Shown here: in pieces, positions 54,676-60,525 of the stretch | Position numbering within the stretch: position 1 is the first letter of the stretch | Layout of the letters: every line of letters starts with the position of its first letter | NCBI GenBank assembly: GCA_021784595.1 | Contig: JAJYHT010000073.1 | Location: forward strand, 1 to 60,525 | DNA from: Bacillota bacterium | Lineage (GTDB): Bacteria > Bacillota > Sulfobacillia > Sulfobacillales > Sulfobacillaceae | DNA length: 60,525 bases | Direction: 5' to 3' | Position numbers and translations under genes: made by a program | The notes under the pieces: model-generated | What the model saw: the letters and a program-made list of their open reading frames with translations, nothing else | Told to the model about the DNA's origin: nothing | Database searches by the model: none

Positions 54676-55638
54676 TTACGCGGGATCGAATAGGGTGGCC
54701 ATACGCTGGCGGAGCCACTCTTCAGCCCCTTGCCCCATGGTCTTTACCACGTCCTCTGCGGAGCGCGTGGCGTTTACGAGACCCACGGCTTGCCCCACAT
54801 AGACGAAATCGATGTCGTAGTCGCCACGATGGCGGTGAAAGGTTTGAAAGGCCATTGACGACGGCCCAACGTCCTCCTCGCGCCCGTGCCATTGATCGGT
54901 AAAGTGATTACGTATTGCGCGGCCGGGATAGGCGTCAGGCCAGGGGAGATCTTGCACCCGATCAAACACATGCGTCAGGACGGTCTCCGTTTCGCGGGCG
55001 GACAGGATGCGTTCACGCGCCACGGGGCGATGTAGGGTTTCAGGAGAGGCTAGCAAGGCGGTGCCAATCCAGGCCCCGGCGGCTCCCGCCGCGATGACAC
55101 CGCCGACTCCGCGGGGGGACGCGATGCCGCCAGCGGCCACCACGGGCACCGTCACCGCGTCCAACACAATTTGCATCAGGGGCAGCGTGGCCACGGAGCC
55201 GGTATGGCCGCCCGCTTCGCTACCTTGAGCCACAATGAGGTCAACCCCGGCCGCTTGGGCTTGGATTGCTTCGTCGCGGCTATGGACTTGAGTGGCCACT
55301 CGGATGCTGGACGCATGGCAACGAGCGACATAGGGGGTCGGATCCCCAAATGATAATGATAAGAGCATGGGACGCGCCGTGAGCGCCGCCTCGAATAAGT
55401 CGGGACGCTCGTCGAGCGCCCAGATCATTAAGCCGATGCCAAACGGGCCCGCAGTCCGGGCGATCGCCGCTTGTTGGAGCAGAAAATCAGGGCGGGCTTG
55501 ACTGCTCATCCCTATCATGCCGAGTCCTCCGGCGCGAGACACGGCTGCGGCTAAGACGGCGTCGGCAACCCCCGCCATGGGCGCCCCAATGATGGGATAA
55601 CGCAAACCCCAGGAATCGGTAAGGAACGTATGGATCAT
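54676..55638 (-). CDS. nitronate monooxygenase (2-nitropropane dioxygenase family)
   Basis: A 320-residue FMN TIM-barrel oxidoreductase. It shows RYPIIGAPMAGVADAVLAAAVSRAGGLGMI at the start, VDLIVAQGSEAGGHTG with the catalytic His, VPVVAAGGIASPRGV, and AGAAGAWIGTALLASPE for phosphate binding. It oxidises alkyl nitronates such as propionate-3-nitronate in known members. The ATG at 55638 behind GGAGGGAT is used. It has no obvious operon partners and lies beside the IS remnants, so recent neighbourhood change is possible. Confidence 0.92.
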   Translation of the reverse strand: MIHTFLTDSWGLRYPIIGAPMAGVADAVLAAAVSRAGGLGMIGMSSQARPDFLLQQAAIARTAGPFGIGLMIWALDERPDLFEAALTARPMLLSLSFGDPTPYVARCHASSIRVATQVHSRDEAIQAQAAGVDLIVAQGSEAGGHTGSVATLPLMQIVLDAVTVPVVAAGGIASPRGVGGVIAAGAAGAWIGTALLASPETLHRPVARERILSARETETVLTHVFDRVQDLPWPDAYPGRAIRNHFTDQWHGREEDVGPSSMAFQTFHRHRGDYDIDFVYVGQAVGLVNATRSAEDVVKTMGQGAEEWLRQRMATLFDPA

Positions 55639-55720
55639 GACAGATCCCTCCATTCTTAGATCTTCAAGCACGCTTCAGAACGTGCTGAGCCCCCACGATA
55701 ACTATGCATTAGGGGCACCT

Positions 55721-56179
55721 CTAGTTCCCACGGACGGCTGATTGATAATGCGCCAATAGGGCAGGATCATCTATAGACCCATGGTGATGTATCTGTTGCC
55801 AGCGCCCCTCAATCCATTGGTATATGCGACTGGTGCGAATCGCCAATTCAATGACTTCAGAACCGATACGAAACTTGCCCCGTTCCCGACCCACCACAAA
55901 AAATATTTCTTGTGTCTCATGTAATGTGTAATCGTGGAATTCGACAGATACTTCTGCTGGCCCGTTAAATATGTGGGCGTACACTTCTCTTATTTCGGTC
56001 CAACCACGCTTAATTCCCCCGACAGGATTGTCCATGGAGATGTCTTTAGTCTGCGCCCAATTCAATGACATCGCCTCCATGTCTCTGGTGTTAAAAGCAC
56101 GATAAAAACTTATCAAGGCTTGTTGAGAGGGTGACAAGTTTTTCGTCTCCTCATAACCCGTAATCGCCTGCTTTTGCAT
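55721..56179 (-). CDS. SnoaL/NTF2-like domain protein
   Basis: A 152-residue cone-shaped NTF2-fold protein: SPSQQALISFYRAFNTRDMEAMSLNWAQTKDISMDNPVGG, the IREVYAHIFNG helix, and a C-terminal sheet with TSRIYQWIEGRWQQIHHHGSID. Members include isomerases, cyclases and binding proteins; no catalytic assignment is possible. The ATG at 56179 has AAGGAGCG further upstream than usual. It is a single gene between nitronate monooxygenase and the broken transporter. Confidence 0.75.
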   Translation of the reverse strand: MQKQAITGYEETKNLSPSQQALISFYRAFNTRDMEAMSLNWAQTKDISMDNPVGGIKRGWTEIREVYAHIFNGPAEVSVEFHDYTLHETQEIFFVVGRERGKFRIGSEVIELAIRTSRIYQWIEGRWQQIHHHGSIDDPALLAHYQSAVRGN

Positions 56180-56363
56180 CGTTATCCTACGCTCCTTATT
56201 CGTTGGGTTGGGCCAATGGATGAAAAAGATCGGGACAAATATCAAGAGACTAACAAGATAACCAACCGATCAATGGTTTCGCCTAAAATCAGCCAGTCTG
56301 ATTACCACTGCGGCTTGGTATCATGCACGATATCAATAAAAATCACATCGATCATATGCTCCT

Positions 56364-56747
56364 TCATATCGTGATTACGCGCCCACGGAGGAACGAACCG
56401 TGGGGAGCTTCACTCACGGGACACCTTCTGTTTGTTCTATATCGGAGAGGATCTTCTGCCTGACGGAGACAAAAAAGACTCAGAAAAATACATCCCATGA
56501 CGCCCGCCGTTTGAAAGAGCCCCACGGCTGCGAGGCGCAGCCAATTGGTGAGTCCGCGAGGATGGGGTCGTCTGGTGACGATGGCCCCACTGACCATCAA
56601 GAAGCCTGCTAAAACGAAACGCACCCCGGCTAGCAATAACGGTGAGACACAGGCCAACCCGATTTGGCTTATAGCAAAGGAGGAGCCCATAAGCACCGTC
56701 GTCAGGATGACCATCAACACATAGAGCCCGTGATTCCTGACCGTCAT
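56364..56747 (-). pseudogene. truncated DMT-superfamily (EamA) transporter
   Basis: Residues 1-90 from the ATG at 56747 look like the first half-domain of an EamA drug/metabolite exporter: LYVLMVILTTVLMGSSFAISQIGL, LLLAGVRFVLAGFLMV, and GLFQTAGVMGCIFLSL. Then the sequence turns into non-membrane, Arg-rich codons, pointing to a frameshift or deletion, and it ends after 127 codons instead of about 290. It is divergent from a LysR gene, the usual regulator-exporter pairing, so the pair probably once worked together. Confidence 0.7.
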
Positions 56748-56859
56748 CACCGTCGTGCGATGGCCCACGTCTTCCCATCGTCTCCATGGGACAACACCAT
56801 GATATTCACCCCCTGACAAAATTCTATAGTGACCGATAGTGCATGTAAAATGATAGAAT

Positions 56860-57765
56860 GTGAATCGTAACATCACTAAAAGTGAATGGCTGGTGAATCG
56901 CGTGAACAGTGATGACTTGTTAGTCTTTCTCGCCGTCGTGGAAGAAGGCAGTATCACCCGAGCCGCCACGCGACTGGGGTACGTCCCATCCAACGTCACC
57001 GCGAGGATTCGGCAATTGGAAGCGGAACTGCACACCACGCTGTTTGTGCGCCACAGCCGGGGGATGACGCTCACCCCTCCGGGACACATGCTCCGCCCCT
57101 ATGCGGAAAAAATGCGTCATGTCCTGAACGAGGCGGTTTTGGCATTGGAGGATTCAGCGACGCCCCAAGGCGCATTGGTCGTAGGAGCGCTGGAAACCAC
57201 CGCAGCCGTACGCCTGCCCAAACTCTTGGCGGCCTATCACCGCCAGTACCCTCAGGTGGATTTGACGTTAGTCACAGGGCCAACCTATCAACTAGTCGAA
57301 GACGTATTACAGTATAAGCTGGAGGGAGCATTCATCAGCGGCCCGGTGGCCCATCCCGACATCCACCAGGAGACGGTCTTCCATGAGCATCTCGTGCTCA
57401 TCGCGGAAATTCACGCGGGGGATCTGCAGACTCTTCAGAGCAAGCCCTTGTTGGTATTCCGTGCGGGGTGTTCCTACCGTGCCAAATTGGAACAATGGTG
57501 GGCCAGTAACGGCATTTTGCGACCGAAGATCATGGAGTTTGGCACCCTGGAGGCCATTCTTGGAGGAGTCAGTGCTGGTCTCGGCGTGTCGCTGTTGCCC
57601 CAGTCGGTTGTGCATCAATGGGAAACGGAAGAAATGCTTCGGAGTTATCCTGTCCCGCAACCTTATCAGAGGACCGAGACGGTTTTCATCCGGCACCAAA
57701 ACGCGTTTATCACGAGTGCTTTCCGACGTTTTATGGAGGAAATCCAACATTTTCGTCGAATCTAA
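56860..57765 (+). CDS. LysR-family transcriptional regulator
   Basis: A LysR regulator of up to 301 residues. The helix-turn-helix is LLVFLAVVEEGSITRAATRLGYVPSNVTARIRQLEAEL. The effector domain has GALVVGALETTAAVRLPKLLAAYHRQYPQVDLTLVTG and ends with GGVSAGLGVSLLPQSVV. The similarity to CynR/YwfK-like regulators is general. The GTG at 56902 gives a more typical N-terminus (VNSDDLLVF) than the one at 56860; neither has a good ribosome-binding site. Divergent from the broken EamA gene, its likely target. Confidence 0.85.
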   Translation: MNRNITKSEWLVNRVNSDDLLVFLAVVEEGSITRAATRLGYVPSNVTARIRQLEAELHTTLFVRHSRGMTLTPPGHMLRPYAEKMRHVLNEAVLALEDSATPQGALVVGALETTAAVRLPKLLAAYHRQYPQVDLTLVTGPTYQLVEDVLQYKLEGAFISGPVAHPDIHQETVFHEHLVLIAEIHAGDLQTLQSKPLLVFRAGCSYRAKLEQWWASNGILRPKIMEFGTLEAILGGVSAGLGVSLLPQSVVHQWETEEMLRSYPVPQPYQRTETVFIRHQNAFITSAFRRFMEEIQHFRRI

Positions 57766-58310
57766 ACATCGGATAATGGAGACGCATTGCTTGTCTTGCG
57801 CCATCACCGTCGCCTCGTAGAGGTCTACACCGCAGAGGAGGGACACGCCATCGTCTACCCCAACCCGCTTTGGTGTCTGGGCTAAGACCTCGGGCACCAC
57901 TGACGATCACATTGTTTCTCAATTCGCCTCAAGACCGGTAGTTTCACCACACTTAGCCGCTGTTGAGAGCCCTTTCATCTGCCCTTGGGGTAATGTCCTA
58001 GATTTCAGCCTGCGTAGGATCCGTGATGGTCCCCACGACAAGCGGCACAATCCTCAGAGAATATCCCGACTCGTTGTCGTATCTCATGCAAGCCTGAAGG
58101 GACGATTAACCATGGACTTCACACCATCGTCTCGCTGTCTCGAAAACGACGGAGCTCTCTCATTCCTAAGATTAGTGGGAAGCCGACCCTCGTAGGATTC
58201 CACATGATTTTCCGAAGAGACTCCCGAATTGCCGGAGCGTGCGATGTCTCGCGTTCCACATGAAAATCCGAATACCCATTATTTTTTAGGGTTCTCAATA
58301 CGCGCAGCCC
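57766..58310. other. gene-free stretch before the T-box operon
   Basis: No protein or RNA gene recognised in 545 bases. It contains a pair of imperfect 17-base direct repeats, TTCCACATGATTTTCCG (58198-58214) and TTCCACATGAAAATCCG (58254-58270), 56 bases apart and about 40-115 bases upstream of the T-box promoter. Confidence 0.45.
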
Positions 58311-58339
58311 TTTACAACGCTAACACGCCCTGATATTAT
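58311..58339 (+). promoter_or_regulatory. promoter of the serine operon
   Basis: TTTACA, a 17-base spacer and TATTAT, close to the sigma-A consensus. Transcription would begin about 58346 and enter the T-box leader. Confidence 0.75.
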
Positions 58340-58345
58340 GATGCA

Positions 58346-58566
58346 AATGTCCCATGAACGGGAAGAGCCGGGTGGTTCAACAGAAAGTCGGGAAAGATGG
58401 AAACCGACGTCCTGCCCGAGCCCGATTCCACCCGGGAGGATATCAGCGAAGAGTTGATCGCGGTCCTGCGTTACAGGCATCAAGTGGGTGGTCTAGATGT
58501 TTGACTACCAACTAGGGTGGCACCGCGGTTATTACCGTCCCTAATTTAGGGGGCGTTTTTATTTTT
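58346..58566 (+). promoter_or_regulatory. T-box leader, serine type inferred
   Basis: The T-box sequence AGGGTGGCACCGCGG (58514-58528) is a perfect family match. Stem I can form with CCGGGTGG (58368-58375) and CCACCCGG (58428-58435); GGGAAGAG lies on its 5' side. The specifier side reads GATATCAGCG, containing serine codons TCA (58443-58445) and AGC (58445-58447). UGGC in the antiterminator bulge would pair with a tRNA ending GCCA, as tRNA-Ser does. A terminator hairpin (58536-58555) with a T-tract follows. Uncharged tRNA should prevent termination and switch on the downstream genes. Confidence 0.88.
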
Positions 58567-58623
58567 GCGGAGAATTGTCCACTGTCCTATAGGCCAAAAC
58601 TTGCTAAATGGGAGGTTTACCTG

Positions 58624-59766
58624 ATGTTTTCGCCAGAAATTTTGCTTCCTGGACCCACACCGATTCCATCATCTGTTCAACAGGCGATGATGACTCCCAT
58701 GTCCGATCACCGGGGTTCACATTTTGCCCCCGTCGTGAGCCGTGTACGTGATGCTTTGGCCAACTTATTTCAGGTTGGACCAGGCGGTGCGGTAGCCGTC
58801 ATTCCCGCTAGTGGCACCGGCGCATTGGAGGCCGCCATCCAGAACTTTTTCGCGGCCGGCCAACGCGTCTTGTCCATCTCGACCGGAGCTTTCGGCGATC
58901 GTTTTGCAAAGATAGCTCAAAACCACGGATTAAGTGTGGACAAGGTCGAAGTTCCGTGGGGGCAGGCCTTTTCTCCTCTTGATGTTGTGGAACGTGTAGC
59001 GAAAGGGTTGTATGCAGGCGTACTGGTTACCCAGAACGAAACCTCAACCGGCGTCCTTAACCCCGTGCAATCACTGGCCGCCCTCTTAAACAATTTACCA
59101 AACTCGCGGCGTCCCCTATTTATTGTAGACAGCATCAGCGGAGTGCCTTCTGTCCCCATGGAGATGGTGGATTGGGGAGTTGATGTGGTGCTGGCCGCCA
59201 GTCAAAAAGGCTTTATGTGTCCACCAGGCTTAGCGTTGGTGGCAGCTACAGAACGTGCCCGGATTCATTTAAAAACCGAGGGAGCCTATGGTTATTATTT
59301 TGATTTAAACCCCTACTTTGAGGGCCAACTTCCCTACACCCCCGCGGTGTCCTTGTGGTATGGTCTGGACGCCGCATTACAGCTCCTGCAGGAAGAAGGA
59401 GTCCAAGCTCGCTATGCACGCCATCACACGTTAGCCAAGATGGCCCGTGAGTTTGCCAACGCCGGGGGTTGGCATGCTATTGTGGACGAGGACCATGCTT
59501 CCCCAACAGTCACCGCCATCGAATTGCCTCCATCCTACGACCCCGGAGATTTAAGAAAAAAAATCGCTCGTCAAGGATTGCAAATTGCCGGCGGAATGGG
59601 TGCCTGGCATCATCACGCAATTCGCATTGGCCATGTGGGCGCAGTTTTACCATCCATGCTGTTTGGTGGTCTGGGTACCATAGCCCACTTTGTGCCGCAT
59701 CCTGACCGGGCATTAAGCGCCGCTTGGGCTGCATGGCACGCATACACAATCATAGAGGAGGTTTAA
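58624..59766 (+). CDS. class V aminotransferase (serine-pyruvate/alanine-glyoxylate type), probable SerC role
   Basis: A 380-residue PLP enzyme of the SgaA/AGT group. LLPGPTPIPSSV opens the protein. IPASGTGALEAAIQNF binds PLP phosphate. VDSISGVPSVPMEMVDWGVDVVLAASQKGFMCPPGLALV has the PLP Asp and Lys. The C-terminus has GAWHHHAIRIGHVG. By family it could be serine-glyoxylate or alanine-glyoxylate transaminase. The serine T-box and serA directly downstream suggest it acts as phosphoserine aminotransferase, as class V enzymes of this type are thought to do in organisms lacking classical SerC. GGGAGG before the ATG. Confidence 0.9.
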   Translation: MFSPEILLPGPTPIPSSVQQAMMTPMSDHRGSHFAPVVSRVRDALANLFQVGPGGAVAVIPASGTGALEAAIQNFFAAGQRVLSISTGAFGDRFAKIAQNHGLSVDKVEVPWGQAFSPLDVVERVAKGLYAGVLVTQNETSTGVLNPVQSLAALLNNLPNSRRPLFIVDSISGVPSVPMEMVDWGVDVVLAASQKGFMCPPGLALVAATERARIHLKTEGAYGYYFDLNPYFEGQLPYTPAVSLWYGLDAALQLLQEEGVQARYARHHTLAKMAREFANAGGWHAIVDEDHASPTVTAIELPPSYDPGDLRKKIARQGLQIAGGMGAWHHHAIRIGHVGAVLPSMLFGGLGTIAHFVPHPDRALSAAWAAWHAYTIIEEV

Positions 59767-59769
59767 ACC

Positions 59770-60525
59770 ATGAGTCCAATGCCGAAAATCCTTGTCACGG
59801 AAGCCTTGGGTCCCGAGGGACTAGATTATTTGAGGCAAAATGCGGAAGTCGACGCCCATTATCTTCTGGATCCGGTGTTATTGCCGGAGTTGATGGATCA
59901 TTATGATGCGGTAATTATTCGCAGCGCCCATCGTTTGACACGCGAGCTCCTCACAGGGCATCCCCGACTGCGAGTGGTGGCGCGGGCGGGCGCGGGCGTC
60001 GACAACGTGGACCTGGTAGCAGCCACAGAATTAGGCATCGCGGTCATTAATGCTCCAGGGGCCAACGCCATTGCTGCCGCTGAACATACCTTCGGGCTCA
60101 TGTTAAGCGTCATTCGCAACATTCAAAAGGGCGATGACCATGTGCGCCAAGGCGGATGGGATCGCCAAGCCTTTTTAGGACGTGAACTCCACGGACGGAC
60201 CTTGGGCATTATCGGACTGGGCCGCGTGGGACGTGAAGTAGCTCGGATAGCCCGCGGTTTTGGCATGCCGATTTTAGCCTACGATCCCTATATTAGCGAC
60301 GAAATCTTCAAAACCCACGGTGCCCTCCGGGCCCAGACGCTCGAGGACCTGCTGCCCAAGAGTGAAGTGCTCACCATCCATACCCCCAAAACGGGGCCTA
60401 GACTCACCTATCCCCTACTAAAGCAACTGCCCAAGGGCGCTGTGGTCATTAATGCCGCGCGCGGGGGACTGATGGAAGAAGATGCGATGGATGCGCTTTT
60501 GGAAGAAGGACATCTCTATGGAGTG
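59770..60525 (+). CDS. serA: D-3-phosphoglycerate dehydrogenase, 5' part
   Basis: First enzyme of serine synthesis, oxidising 3-phosphoglycerate with NAD. The first 252 codons are present and the gene runs off the window. ILVTEALGPEGLDYL starts the substrate domain. RSAHRLT and ARAGAGVDNVDL follow, then the Rossmann motif TLGIIGLGRVGREVA and VVINAARGGLMEEDAM with the catalytic Arg. The His and any ACT/ASB regulatory domain would be beyond the end. It starts three bases after the aminotransferase stop, so both share the T-box. Confidence 0.95.
   Translation, partial: MSPMPKILVTEALGPEGLDYLRQNAEVDAHYLLDPVLLPELMDHYDAVIIRSAHRLTRELLTGHPRLRVVARAGAGVDNVDLVAATELGIAVINAPGANAIAAAEHTFGLMLSVIRNIQKGDDHVRQGGWDRQAFLGRELHGRTLGIIGLGRVGREVARIARGFGMPILAYDPYISDEIFKTHGALRAQTLEDLLPKSEVLTIHTPKTGPRLTYPLLKQLPKGAVVINAARGGLMEEDAMDALLEEGHLYGV

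Noticed and set aside
56437-56787. 116-codon minus-strand frame over the EamA fragment
   Set aside because: It is a shadow frame; only the frame starting at 56747 shows transporter-like hydrophobic segments.
58443-58447. Isoleucine (ATC) specifier for the T-box
   Set aside because: ATC is present in the same stretch, but the UGGC bulge calls for a discriminator G, and serA lies downstream, so serine fits better. A covariance model would settle it.

Overview
The window looks like chromosomal DNA of a Firmicutes-type acidophile, most likely Sulfobacillus or a close relative. This is inferred from a perfect CIRCE element on groESL, a serine-type T-box leader, an EndoA/EndoAI (MazF) pair beside alr-nnrDE-acpS, frequent GTG/TTG starts behind strong AGGAGG sites, a sulfocyanin-type blue copper protein and rubrerythrin-based peroxide defence. 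No rRNA, tRNA or CRISPR array was seen. No species can be named without a database search.

Layout. 1-2220: an accessory, partly decayed stretch with a PsiE-like membrane protein and an NlpC/P60-like protein. 2221-13589: mostly minus-strand housekeeping: guaA-hpt-merR, a DUF1540 protein, plsY, groES-groEL, an M20 amidohydrolase with moaC-mog, then a plus-strand polysaccharide deacetylase facing an S9 peptidase. 13786-14744: a decayed IS1595-type element. 14874-25943: minus-strand hbd-thiolase-murA, guaB, murC, a gamma carbonic anhydrase, tsaD, rimI and tsaB-tsaE-thiL, with a cluster of DnaA-box-like 9-mers between the carbonic anhydrase and tsaD. 26038-32842: a hydrolase, YceI, and a plus-strand acyl-CoA operon (PaaG-type isomerase, 2,4-dienoyl-CoA reductase-like SDR, FabL-type SDR, FabG-type SDR) next to a LysR gene and a methyltransferase. 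32839-43491: family-4 UDG, the rubrerythrin/Fe-S protein/DUF3501 set, an asparaginase/amidohydrolase/C26 hydrolase operon, the EndoA module, alr, nnrDE, acpS and a methyltransferase.

43837-46831: the most distinctive part. It has a cytochrome c lipoprotein, a protein with two DUF1540 domains, a lipoprotein fusing cytochrome c to sulfocyanin behind a long structured leader, and an internally duplicated multi-helix membrane protein whose Shine-Dalgarno sits in a hairpin. I propose this as a candidate respiratory or iron-oxidation electron-transfer module.

46790-52088: hutI, ftcD, a molybdopterin oxidoreductase and a P1-family (DmpA-like) peptidase. 52395-54533: an IS200/IS605 TnpB frameshifted at a C-run and abutting a decayed ISL3 transposase. 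54676-57765: nitronate monooxygenase, a SnoaL-like protein, a truncated DMT transporter and a divergent LysR gene. 58311-60525: promoter, T-box leader, a class V aminotransferase (SerC role proposed) and the start of serA, which runs off the window.
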